From Ophiura sarsii (taxonomy: Eukaryota; Echinodermata; Ophiuroidea; Amphilepidida; Ophiuridae): a stretch of DNA of 64,000 bases. Both the position numbers and the translations under genes were made by a program. Below, in pieces: positions 47,831-60,900 of this stretch. Under the pieces are notes generated by a model. That model ran no database searches. It had not been told where the DNA came from and saw nothing but the letters and a program-made list of their open reading frames with translations. The DNA lies in NCBI GenBank assembly GCA_035610835.1, contig CM069452.1, positions 6,352,171-6,416,170 of the forward strand, written 5' to 3'. Every line of letters starts with the position of its first letter. Position 1 is the first letter of the stretch.

Positions 47831-49009
47831 GATCGATAATCGATTATAATCGATAATATATACTCGACAATCGATAATCTATGATCAATAATCGATCGAC
47901 TAAATCGGCACAACCCTTCATTATGAATGGAAGTTCCCAGAAATCCAAGAAATCCACCCCTATCCGTCAATAGAACTATTAGCTGTTTCATATGCATTTG
48001 GTATGCTAATAAAGTAAATGTATAGTAAATCTCATTTTGAATAGCTTGAGGGAACTTGTGAAACGAATCTGTGTCAAACAAAACACCCACTTCCCGTCTT
48101 GACAATCCGCCCAATTTCCCTATAATGAACATGAAAGTGTCTAATCATGACTTTTCAGGCCAACAGCTTCACCTTTTCAGGTATCGTATACATTGTACTT
48201 ATTTATATTCCATTAACACAATTAATTATGCATGTTTTTACAGTTTAACCCTATTGTTGTCAATATACCGCCCAAATGCGCCTTCCTACAGTCGCCAATT
48301 CGAATATAGTCCGCCTTCGGCGAAAAAAGGGTTTTTAACACACAATTTCAACACACAAAATAGGCGAAATGGGTCGGTGGACAGGGAATCAGAGGAACCA
48401 ATTAAAGTAAATAAAAAACGTTAAAGGAAGTTGATGGGCCGGGCCAATTAACAGGGGAACAGAGGAACAAAGTCAATTAAATAAAAAGGGATATCGCTCG
48501 GGGAACGAAACAAAGTAAATAAAAATAAATTTAAGAAATAGTTGACATGTGCCGGGAAAAGGGAACAAGATGTTTTTAAAAAAGTTTATATGGCCGTGAT
48601 TGGCGCACGGGTGGGAAGGGTAACGCTGATAAACGACAGAGACATAATCATGACAATTGCATATACTGCCTTTATTTAAGTGTAAGTTTTTTATTTGTAA
48701 TGTTGAAATTTCGCCATTTTCCCCCTGGGCTGACCCACGATGGGTGTGGTAAGGCTTTTAGCTTTTTAGCTGCCTTTTAATTAAGCATTTTCTTTAATCT
48801 CATTCCAATCAATACTACTCAAATATTAAAATGATCCTTTTGACTCGCCCCACCACAACGTTTGCTACTATCCGCACTTGCTGCTTACGAAATAGCTTGA
48901 CGGCACTGCTGTTATCAGTAAAGAACAATCTTTATAACACATTAATAAAACTATTTAATTTTTTTTCGCCGTTGTCGGCGTTTTAATAGTGAAAAGATCT
49001 AAGGTCGCT
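47830..49009. other. Intergenic with degenerate GGAACAGAGGAACAAAG words
   Basis: Apart from the open frame at 47840-48100, it holds scattered GGAACAGAGGAAC words (48388, 48450-48470, 48510), also present near 44243-44330 and 45120. These look like a worn dispersed repeat. No gene seen. Confidence 0.45.
47840..48100 (-). other. Open frame of unknown nature
   Basis: A minus-strand frame from an acceptor-like TTCATTATAG (about 48122) reads LGGLSRREVGVLFDTDSFHK, then FPQAIQNEIYYTFTLLAYQM. It runs into repeat sequence near 47880. I recognise no family. It could be a retroelement or exon remnant. Confidence 0.2.
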
Positions 49010-49215
49010 AAAAGCAAATCGTGCGCTAAAAGCTAATCGTGTGCTAAAAGCTAATCGTGCGCTAACCTAATCGTGCGCTAAAAGCTAATCGTGCGCTAAA
49101 AGTTAATCGTGCGCTAAAAGCTAATCGTGCGCTAAAAGCTAATCGTGCGCTAAAAGCTAATCATGCGCTAAAAGATAATCGTGCGCTAAAACTTAATCAT
49201 GTGCTAAAAGCTAAT
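49010..49215 (+). repeat. 18-bp tandem array (GCGCTAAAAGCTAATCGT)
   Basis: About eleven head-to-tail copies with few changes (for example GTGCTAAAAG, TAATCATGC). Confidence 0.88.
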
Positions 49216-49219
49216 CGTA

Positions 49220-49335
49220 CACGTAAAGTTCGACCTACAAAGCGTAACTCTCGACCTACAAAGCGTAAAGTTCGGCATACAAAGCGTAACTCTCGACCTA
49301 TAAAGCGTAACGTTCGACCTACATAGCGTTAAAAA
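49220..49335 (+). repeat. 23-bp tandem array (ACAAAGCGTAA.TCTCGACCT)
   Basis: Five copies of CGACCTACAAAGCGTAACTC-type units directly beside the 18-bp array. The two arrays share no unit. Confidence 0.82.
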
Positions 49336-49807
49336 CTCGCATTTATGTCTGCTCTGGCATGCCATAAGTTCGAAGTCACTGACTTCATACGCGTGCTCCG
49401 CACGTGGCAAACATCACGCTGCAGGTGGTATTCACCGGAAGAAAAGAGGTACGCAATAACCTCGCTTATTCATATCACTCACAGGTGAATTCAAGATTAG
49501 TATTATATCAATCCATAATATATATAATCAAACAGATCGCACAGGATCTTCTTAAAAGATCCTGTGCGAAGAGAGTAACCCATATTCATAGGCTTGAATT
49601 AAAAGAACATTTTCACTCTTGGTGAAACTAAACTCACAACTTCAACAGCCCCTGGCTATCGGTATAAAACAATCACCAATCGCATTGGTTAATTGACGTA
49701 AAAAAGGTGTCCACACCGACTGCAAACGATGTATATAGCAACATCGTGTATTGCGTCGTAGCGCGAGGAAAATTATGCGTAGTACTTTGTCGATTGTCGA
49801 ATCATTG

Positions 49808-52800
49808 CGAAGACCCATTTAGGCTATCAGCCAGACCCCAAAATAGGGTCCATTGGTACCAAAATGAGGGAGTAAGCCTAATATGGATTTTTGGATAGGT
49901 CTTTACCCCTAGAATATGAAAATATGTGATAGCAAATTCAACCATGTAGCTAAATGGGTGTTATCACCTAATTTTCAAAATGGCCACCAAAATGCATGTT
50001 TTTCTATTAAAAACACCATGTTTCATATTCTTGTAGGAGTTTGTAACAAATAGCATTGCATTTTGAGATGTTTAAGACTTTACGACTCTCTTATAGTATG
50101 AAATACATCATCTGAACTTTAATCCAAGAAGATAGAATCCAATATGGCGCCCAATTTCACAAAATGGCTGCCATCATAGCAACAACTTTATGCACAAAAT
50201 ATGCACAAAAGTAACTGGCATTCAGTAGATTTGCAAGTATATGCCGTAGTTATAGGGGACATTGTTATTGCATTAGATCATTCTGTAAACATGTTTAGGG
50301 TTTTAAGCAGTTGAATATATAGCCACAATGTTAGTTGAATAGCGACTGACCCTCAGTGGAGGTGTAGAGAGATGCGAGTCTTGGAGTCTTAGCCTATACT
50401 GATTATTTGGATGTACATGATGGATACTTAATAGTCGGGTATATACAGAGGGTTAGTGTGCACCCCACCCTCCAGGACTCCTCCAAACCAGCTTTGTTTA
50501 CTTCCTATCATAATCCTAAGACATAATCAGGATGTTACCAAAAATATCTTCATAATGCTAAAGGGTTATGCAAGATGACATCCAAAATGGCCGCCATAAC
50601 TGGTCAAATCTCATACTAAATGACATATCAAATTGTATGGCGAAAGTATAGTTTTAATAGTGGGATGTGTGTATTAGACCACTAGACACTCATATTCAGA
50701 ACTTTTGGTTTGTTAACACACCTAAATCCAAGATGGCCGCCAAAATGGCCACCAAATTGGTAAAATTCGATATATTGGCATAAATGTGTTCCAAATGTTC
50801 TGGATTTACGTTATTGTATATATTGGCATATATAAACCAACATGTATGATCAGAGTATAGTTTTAACAATTGGATGTATGTGTGAGACCACTAGAAACTC
50901 ATATCTAGTATTTTTGCTTTGTTAACATACTTTAAAACCAAAATGGCCGTCAAATGAATGGCCAAAATGGTCAAAAGTGGTAAAAATTCCAAAAAATAGC
51001 ATAATATCAACCGAAATGTATGATAAAAATTTAGTTTTAACGATGGGATGTATGTGTTAGACCACTACTTATATCCAGTATTTTTGCTCTGTTAACATAG
51101 TTCAAAATCCAAAATGGTTGCCAAAATGGTTCCCGAAGTGGCTGATGATGGGATGTATGTATTAGACCAATAATAACTCATATCTAGTATTTGTGCTTTG
51201 TTAACTTACTTAGAAATCCAAAATGAACCCCAAAATGGGTCCCAAAATGACTGAACAAATTGTTGGAATTCCATAAAATGTATGATGAAAGTATAGTTTT
51301 AACATTGGGGTGTATGTATTAGACCAAGCTAGTAACTCATATCCAGTATATTTGCATTGTAATAACATACTTTACAACCAAGATGGCCACCAAAATGGCC
51401 GCTGTTAATGTAAAAATAGTCTACATGAGTGTATGATAATCCAAAATATTGTAAGAGTGTATATTATATCAAATTCACTGAATAGTATTATTCTAAACTG
51501 CTATTCACCAAATAGTATTATTCTAAACTGCTAAGCTATTGCTTTTAGAAATAAGGCACCTCTGACAATTTTGATTCAGTATCACTTTCCAAAATGACTG
51601 CCAGAATGGATAAAATGATGTTAAATGACATAAAACAATGGTGTGTTAGTGTTACATTAGATATGACCAAATTATTATATCTACAGCTTTTAATCCATCC
51701 AGTAAACATATTTGTATATGTGACAAGGTATAATTAAATGGTATAGACTCCATTTTGACAATGTGATGTTATTAAGATGGGGATTATAGTGACCATTTTA
51801 TTAAAATTACCCTCTAATGGTCAATAAAATTACCTCCAAATGGTCAAAATAATTACCACAGGTGGCCACCAATTGATCAAAATATGGAGTCTATACCATT
51901 CAATCATACCTTGGCACATACAGATACGTTTACTGGGTGGATTAAAATCTATAGATATAATCTTTTGTTCATATCTAATGTAACACTACCAATAAATCTA
52001 ATACTTTTTTCAGTTATTTTAACCTTTTGGACCATCTTGGATATTTTAAAATACTCAATACTATATAGATCTACAGCCCCTTGGCTTTATCATAGATATA
52101 GTGAATGCTGTCCCATCAGATTTGGGGGTATTGGTATTACACAGTATGGTCATTTACAATACAAAACAATTGTTTTAGGTCATTTAACATCAACTTAACC
52201 ACTCTGGAAGCCATTTTGGAAAGTGATACAGAGTCAAAATTGTCACAGAGGTGGGCCTTATATCTAAAAGCAATAGCTTAGCAGTTTCGAACATACTATT
52301 TGGTGAATGTGATGTAATATACACTCTTACAATATCTATTGTGGATTATCATACATTCATGTAGACTATTTGTATTTTTACAGCGGCCATTTTGGTGGCC
52401 ATCTTGGATTTAAAGTATGTTATTACAATACAAATATACTGGATATGAATTACTAGTGGTCTAATACATACATATCCCAATGGTGAAACTATACTTTCAT
52501 ACTTTCATCATACATTTTGGTTGATATTATACCATTTTATGGCATTTCGACAATTTATTCAGTCATTTTGGGACCCATTTTGGGGGCCATTTTGGGTTTC
52601 TAAGTAAGTTAACAAAGCAAAAATACTAGATATGAGTTACTAGTGGTCTAATACATTCATCCCATCATTAATACTATAATTTTTGTTAATACATTTAGGT
52701 TGATATTATCCCATTTTATGAAATTTGACAATTTTGCAGCCACTTTAGGAACCATTTTGGGGGCCATTTTGGCAGCCATTTTGGATTTTGAACTATGTTA

Positions 52801-53594
52801 ACAGAGCACAAATACTGGATATGAGTTACTTGTGGTCTAACACATACATCCCATCATTAAAATTATATTTTTATCATACATTTCGGTTGGTATTATGATA
52901 TTTTATGGAATTTTTACCACTTTTGACCATTAATTTGACGCCCATTTTGGATATAAAGTATGTTAACAAAGCAAAAATACAAGATTTGAGTTTCTAGTGG
53001 TCTAACACATACATCCCATTGTTAAAACTATACTCTGATCATACATGTTGGTTTATATATATTGCATATAATCCACATATATGGAATTTTACCAATTTTG
53101 GCAGCCATTTTGGCGGCCATCTTGTATTTAAGTGTGTTATCAAAGCAAAAATTCTGGATATGAGTGTCTAGTGGTCTAATACATACATCCCACTATTGAA
53201 ACTATACTTTCACCATACAATTTGATTGCTATGTCATTTTATCAGATTTGACCAGTTATGGCGGCCATTTTGGACGCCATCTTGGATTTATAGTTCTCAT
53301 GAATATCTAATGACATTTAGAAAGTTGTAAAATCATTTCTAACCCCTAAAACCAGGTATAATATACCCAAATTTAGGGTATGGGGTGAATAGTGAAAAAT
53401 ACACTACATTGACCATTGATATTTTGAGAAATTTGGCGGCCATTTTGAAAATGGGTGATAACACACATTTAGCTACATCGTTGAATTTGCTATCACATAT
53501 TTTCTTATTCTAGAGGTAAAAACATTGTCAAAAATCATTATTAGCCTTACTCCCTCAATTTGGTACCGGTTGACCCCCCTAGCTGATAGCCTAA
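49808..53594. repeat. 3.8-kb palindrome of AAAATGGCCGCCA-containing units
   Basis: Outer marks TTAGGCTATCAGCC and AGCTGATAGCCTAA, then TAGAATATGAAAATATGTGA and its complement near 53500, down to ATGGTATAGACTCCAT (51739) and ATGGAGTCTATACCAT (51885), pair in order. The loop is about 130 bp. Each arm is a series of 200-bp units with CCAAGATGGCCGCCAAAATG and TTAGACCACTAG.AACTCATAT. The left arm is longer by several hundred bp near 50000-50560. No coding frame is present. Confidence 0.82.
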
Positions 53595-53599
53595 TTCCG

Positions 53600-54499
53600 T
53601 CGTAGCAATTTATCGTTTGTACTCTATGTGAGGCATGTCAATCCAAACAAGAGAAAAAATAGTGCTGAACCAATATTATAGTGTGATTAAACAAAATGAT
53701 TAATAAGTAATACAATATATAATCTTATATTATTACACTACGTTACAAAATAGTCGAGAGTACGACTATGTCTCTCCACATCATACGACAGTAACAACTC
53801 CCTTGACGGGGTGACAATTAGATAATGAAGCAAGGAGGCAATTATAAAAATAGATAAAAAATAATCAAATGAGTAATAACCACTTGAACTGTAAGTGTAG
53901 CCATGTATTATAGTGTATATGATTTTAATAGCAATCCCAGATCCCGATTGGATCCAGGGGCCCTTTTGAAATGTTTGAACATTTTCCCAACTCAGCATTT
54001 TTCGTGGTTGGATTCAATTTGTAATTTGCAAGGATTGCATTTCCAAACCTCTCATAAATTGTGCAGTATTTTTGAATCGTGGCAGCAATAACTTGGTGAA
54101 ACTAATTCAGTTTGAACATAAGATAAAGCAATTATAGACCGGAAACAACATGTCCAAATTCTAATACCTGCATAAATTGTAAAACGCCTATGGCATTTAA
54201 CATCTGTAAGGAAATGGATGATATCAGGATAGTTTAACTGGTGTTTGTATACCAGCAATGCCTACTCTGAAATCACGTTTACGTCACCATATTGGTAGTT
54301 TCATATGTATAACCAACTGAACGATCAATACAATGATCTAGTATAATTGATACCAATATAATCAGGAATTATGGCTATGTATCAATCGTATATGACAAAA
54401 TTGGCATTGTATATGTTACTATCATTTCATAACACACTTACAATAATAAAATATGTAGTTACTATCAAAAGCCCGAGTATTTAGAGCGTGAGTAATTAA
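53600..54499. other. Region downstream of gene B: no feature recognised
   Basis: About 0.9 kb of AT-rich sequence between the large palindrome and the broken edge of the gene B array. It would contain gene B's 3' UTR if the gene ends at unit 4. No clear polyadenylation context could be assigned. Confidence 0.45.
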
Positions 54500-54959
54500 T
54501 CAAATTCCATAATATGACTGAGGATCTCCCTCGACGGTACACAATCCAGGAGCTATATAACATTTAGAAAAAATCTTTAAATAATCGTAACAGTTTCTGC
54601 ATGTTAGAAGCCTTATTATGTCTATATGGTATGAAGTTTTTAATAAGATCTTTTACAAAATCATCAAAAGTGAAATATAAATTATGATATGAATTTGAAA
54701 TAGTATTCTTTCTGACTCCAAAAGATTTAGGTGAACTATTGGGGTTCTAAAATTGTTATAGACTTGAATGATATCACTCGTAACCTCTGAAGCAGATCTG
54801 CCCATCTCCTTCGAAACCATTCTGGCAGTAACAGTCTCTTACACCATTCTGAACTCCGCATTTGGCAAATTCATCACATCCATACTGAATACAATTGAAT
54901 TCTCCTTCACGGCAAGTACACACTTCTGAGCAATCTTCATTCACAAATCTTGCACCAAC
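54500..54959 (-). pseudogene. Gene B unit 4: truncated terminal unit, two possible C-termini
   Basis: The TILa/EGF exon 54785-54959 is intact, but its donor is AGAG|GTTACG, where all other copies have GTTAGT. If unspliced, the frame reads CFRGYE and stops at 54776-54774. If spliced, the next exon (54552 down) starts APGLCTVEGDPQSYYGI and stops at 54502-54500. Homology to the VWD exon ends after about 36 nt, at GGAGATCCTCA, and GDPH has become GDPQ. Either way the protein ends here with no complete fourth VWD. It may be the real gene end or the broken edge of the duplication. Confidence 0.65.
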
Positions 54960-57900
54960 CTGAAACAATAGAAAGTGTAATAGTCGCTGTGAATGCATTT
55001 CTAAACAGTCCGTGATACTAACGGTGTAGATAACGTATTGTGTGAAGACGTAGAGTGAAGATGTTAATACAATGTTGAATAGACCACCCATAGACCACAA
55101 CTTCACATACGTCGATAACTTCTATCAGGAAAACAAAACCCCACAAGGTAGGTACCTTTTCTATTATTCAACCCCCTTCATAATTTATAATGTATTGAGA
55201 AATTTTCGCGGAAATTTTGCATGTTTAAACCTAAATAAACAAATTATGCACATCTGTCGACTAAATTGCCTAGAACTCATTCGTACTGCATATCATCATA
55301 CAAAATGTTCAATGTCATCATACTCACAGGGAAATATCGTCCGTTATCAAGAGGGCAACCACATAGATATACACAGTGATCTCCAAGTAAAACCAGACCA
55401 TCAGGACATCGACAAGTCTCATAACATCCACCAACAGTGCAATTCTGCAAGCTGGAACCACAGGTATCAGGACATGGACTACCACATGGGTCGTACACTT
55501 TCCCTTCTGGACATATGATAGCTATAGAAACGACATGTGTACAACAAATCTTGGTAAATTATCAAACGTACTAACAATTCAAATAATTCTCCCAACAAAA
55601 TTAATCTTTTTTCTGTGTATACTGTTCATCAATGTTTCTAAATGAATACATGTTTCAATCTACATATTTAATTTCTTTGAGACATGCAAGTAATGCAATT
55701 AAGGCACGTCTGTGTTTCTATGTTTTGAAGGAACACATTTGAGATGGTCTATCGTACGTTATTTGATAAATCAATAATATATAGACTCGGACATACCGCT
55801 GTGAATTAAATTAACAAAGACCTTCACAATAGACGGTCTCGAACCACGGTCACTCTTCACTATCGCGGTGAAGAATAACTACTAATCTATGTTTGCGTGG
55901 GTGATAGATGAACGAACGCTATAATAATTGTCTACAGTCTTTTGTGGAGCGCTTCAAGCGGCCGAAACACAAGTAGTAATGAATAACCCTAACCCTACCA
56001 TATACCACAATATACCACGACTGGGCACGTTGGTACCACCCGGTGTGGAAGTTTTTCGATCAAAAAATGGACCCAGCCCATATAGTTTGCGCAATATACT
56101 GTGCAAACTAGCCTTGACCGCCGTGGTGTAGTGGGGAATTGCTCGCTCCACGTGCTGGAGGTCCCTGGATCAAATCCCGGGGGATCGGGGAGATATTTTG
56201 GTCGATTTTCCACGTTGAAGAAGAGAAGAGAAAACAAATCTGAAAAGGTGGGGGGTAGAGTTAGGGTTAATAGGTAACTAAACAAATTGCAGGAGTGGTC
56301 AGAAATATGCTATGTTGTAGTCGGTATTTCAACTCTTGATTAAGATACTTACGACATTGAGGAGTGACTTCTCTCCAGTCGTCGGGACTGCCTCCATTCT
56401 GTCTACAAGCATGTGCATACTCAGCAAAGCTATCACAAATCAAGTCATCATCTGGTAATGTAGCACATAGATCATATATGCAAGCTTCAACGAATGGGGC
56501 AGGATCTACAAATTCATGACAGTCTATGAATGGTCCCATCTTTGATATCAATCCATAACAGAGATCTTCCGCAAGCTTGTATGTGTCTGACTCTGGTTCC
56601 CATTGATAAGGAACAGTCCCTGGATGACAATTGCCTATGTTTAACATCCAACTGTCTCCAAATTCTTCTGGTCGTTCAACCTGTAAAAAAACATTAAATA
56701 AATGATTAATGTACGCGTCAAATGCAAGCGTTATATCAGAGCAATTATCACTTTATCAATACGTTGTACATCTTTAATTTTAAACCTACCATTGATCCAT
56801 TTGGTGTTGTGAAATCATTGCTAAAATCTCCGTCAAATGTACCACATAGACCGCATGTTCTGTTCCAGTAGGTGTAAGGTATTTCCACTTGGACATTTCT
56901 TTGTCCATTCCATCTTACCATAAGTCCAAAGTCAGATGTCAATATCTACAGTAACGAAAATACATTAGGTTTTCAATGTTTTCAATATCGATAGTATATA
57001 ATTGGTATGCAACATAGATGTATAAAAATAAACCTGCAGCCTCTACATACAATGTGTATACGGATGAGAATTACTAAAATAATGATTCTGACAACATGAA
57101 TTTAGGGCTTTCAATATACGGCATTTCAAGATAATATGTATTGCCATGCACTTCTGGCTACGACTTTTACAAATTGACTTACCACAACAATTCCACTATT
57201 TCTGATGGCAATTCCAGATGGATGGAAAACAGGTGTTGTCACCTTAATACCGTCCACCTTTACTTCACTTCCTTGTAATAAAGAGAACACCACACCAGCA
57301 TACTCAAGTCTTAACTCTTGGGTATAAGCAACCTTATCAGATGGTTTTAATTTAACGTTTTCTGCACTCAAATGGAAAGATGGATAGTCGGTTGAGTTAA
57401 TGCAATCTTTGACGAGAGTGTAGTCACAGTCTCCCTGGTAGTCATATTTCTTTCCATCAAAAGTCATATAGTGAGGATCTCCCCAGGCGGTACACAATCC
57501 AGGAGCTATATAAAATGACAAAATCAGGAAAAAGTCGTAACAGCATCTGCATATTAGTAGCCTTATAATATCTATATGGTATGAAGTTGGCAATAAAAGG
57601 TTTTACAAAGGATTATGATATGAATTTGAAATAGTATTATTTCTGACTCCAAAAGATTTAGGTGAACTATTGGGGTTCTAAAATTGTTATATGAACTTGA
57701 ATGATATCACTAACCTCTGAAGCAGACTTGCCCATCTCCTCTGAAACCATTCTGGCAGTAACAGTCTCTTACACCATTCAGAACTCCGCATTTGGCAAAT
57801 TCATCACATCCATACTGAATACAATTTAATTCTCCTTCACGGCAAGTACACACTTCTGAGCAATCTTCATTCACAAATCTTGCACCAACCTGAAACAATA

Positions 57901-60900
57901 GAAAGTGTAATAGTCGCTGTGACTGCAATTCTAAACAGTCCGTGATACTAACGGTGTAGATAGCTGTAACTTGTTGTGTAAAGACGTAGAGTGAAGATTT
58001 TAATACATCCAATGTTGAATAGACAACCCATAGACCACAAGTTTCTCTTCACATAGGTCGATAACTTCTATCAGGAGAACAAAACCCCACAGAGTACCTT
58101 TATTGTTAGTCAACCCACTTCATAATTTGTAATGATTGACAAAGGTTACACGTTTAAACCTAAATATACAAATTATGCACATCTGTCGACTAAATTGCCT
58201 ATTATAACTCATTCGTACTGCATATCATCATACAACATTTTAAATGTCATCATATACTCACATGTAGATAGAGTCCGTTGTCAAGAGAGCAACCACATTG
58301 AGATGGATCTACACAGTGATCTCCATCTAAAACCAGACCATCAGGACACCGACAAGTCTCATAACATCCACCAACAGTGCAATTCTGCAAGTTGGAACCA
58401 CAGGTATCAGGACATGGACTACCACATGGGTCGTACACTTTCCCTTCTGGACATATGATAGCTATAGAAACGACATGTGTACAACAAATCTTGGTAAATT
58501 ATCAAACGTACTAACAATTCAAATAATTCTCCCAACAAAATTTATCTTTTTTCTGTGGATACTAAGATTTATCTTTTTTCTGTGGATACTGTTCATCAAT
58601 GTTTCTAAATGAATACATGTTTCAATTTGCATATTTAATTTCTTTGAGACATGCAAGTAATACAAGGCACGACTGTGTTTCTATGTTTTGAAGGTACACA
58701 TTTAAGATGGTATAGCCTACGTAAATGATTAATAAATAATATATAGACACAGAACAACTAGTGTGAATTACATTAATAAAGACCTTCAAAATAGACGGTC
58801 TCGAACCACGGTCATTCTTCACTATCGCGGTGAAGTATTACTATTAGGCTATGTGTACGTGGGTGACAGATGAACCAACGCTTCTGTCTACAGTCTTTTG
58901 TGAAGAGCGACAAGTGGCCGAAACAAAAGTAGTAATGATAAATAGGTAAGTAAACACATTACAGGAGTTGTGAGAAATATGCAATGTTGTAGTCGGTGTT
59001 TCAACTCTCAATTAAGATTAAATTATTCCAGACTATACTTACGACATTGAGAAGTAACTTCTCTCCAGTCATCAGGACTTTCTCCATTCTGTCTACAAGC
59101 ATGTGCATACTCAGCAAAGCTATCACAAATCATGTCATCATCTGGTAATGTAGCACATAGATCATAGATGCAAGCTTCAACGAATGGTGTAGGATCTACT
59201 AATTCATGACAGTCTGTAAATGGACCACTCTTTGATAACAATCCATAACAAAGATCTTCCGCAAGCTTGTATGTGTCTGACTCTGGTTTACATGGATCAG
59301 GAACTGTCCCTGCATGACATATGCCTTCATTTAACATCCAACTGTCTCCAAATTCTTCTGGTCGTTCAACCTGTAGGAAAACATTAAACAGGTGATTATT
59401 GTACGCGTCAAATATAAGCGTTATATCATAACATACATACATACATACATACGAAAGGCTTTTATACCGCGCCATTTCTATAAGACCACGGCGCAAAAAT
59501 ATATACACAAAAATACATGAAAAACTACATGGCATCAAAAGCATAAACAGAGAAATATCTAACCAGATTAAATAGAAGCAATCAGATTTGTGGAAACAGG
59601 TGATGTTTGAGAGCTTTCTTAAACACTGTAACAGAGCATGATGTGCGGACTGCAACTGGTAATTTGTTCCATAGTTTTGGTGCAGCATAGAAGAAAGCTT
59701 TGTCAGCAGCAGATGCAAGAGTCCGGTTATGAAATTTGTGTTCTGTTAGACGAGACAAATCGGATGCATAACGCAATCCCTCTCGCCCTGGTGAGTACAG
59801 AGTCAGGCCAGATGTTAAGTAAGCCGGACCCAAACCTGCGAGACATTTGTAAATGTAGAGCATGGTCTTGAAGTAGATGCGCTCCGTCACATGTAGCCAG
59901 TGCAGTTGTTTCAAAAGTGGGGAAGCATGTTCTTTCTTTGCAACACAGAAGATTAGCTTCGCAGCCCAGTTCTGCAGAACTTGTAGACGAGCAATTTTCA
60001 CTTGATCAATACGTTGTACATCTTTAATATTAAACCTACCATTGATCCATCCGGTGTTGTGAAATCATTGCTAATATCTCCGTCAAATGTACCACATAGA
60101 CCGCATGTTCTGTTCGAGTATGTGTAAGGTATTTCCACTTGGACATTTCTTTGTCCATTCCATCTTACCATAAGTCCAAAGTCAGATGTCAATATCTACA
60201 GTAACAAAAATACATTAGGTGTTCAATATCGATAGTATATCATTGGTATGCAACATAGATGTATACAAATAAACCTGCAGCCTCTATACAATGTGTATAC
60301 GGATGAGAATTACTAAAATAATGATTCTGACAACATAGGCTTTCAATATACGGCATTTTAAGTTAATATGTATTGTCATGCATATCTGCCTACGACGTTT
60401 ATTCAATTCTCTTACCACAAAACTTCCACTATTTCTTATGGCAATTCCAGATGGATGGAAAACGGGTGTTGTCACCTTAATACCGTCTACATGTACTTCA
60501 CTTCCTTGTAATAGAGAGAACTCCACACCAGCATACTCAAGTCTTAACTCTTGGGTATAAGCAACCTTATCAGAGGGTTTTAATTTGATGTTTTCTGCAC
60601 TCAAATGGAAATATGGATAGTCGGTTGAGTTGATGCAATCTTTGACGAGAGTGTAGTAACAGTCTCCCTGGTAGTCATATTTCTTTCCATCAAAAGTCAT
60701 ATAGTGAGGATCTCCCCAGGCGGTACACAATCCAGGAGCTATATAACATGACAAAATCAGGAATAAGTCGTAACAGTATCTGCATATTAGTAACCTTATT
60801 ATATATGGTATGATGTTTGCAATAAGATGTTTTACAAAAGCATCAAAAGTGAAATATAGATGATAAGACTTTGAAATAGTATTCATTCTGACTCCAAAAG

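Noticed and set aside
54774..55106. 110-codon frame starting MKLWSMGGLFNIV as a separate small gene
   Set aside because: The N-terminal half is intron. Only the part from VGARFVNEDC onward is the TILa/EGF exon of gene B unit 4.
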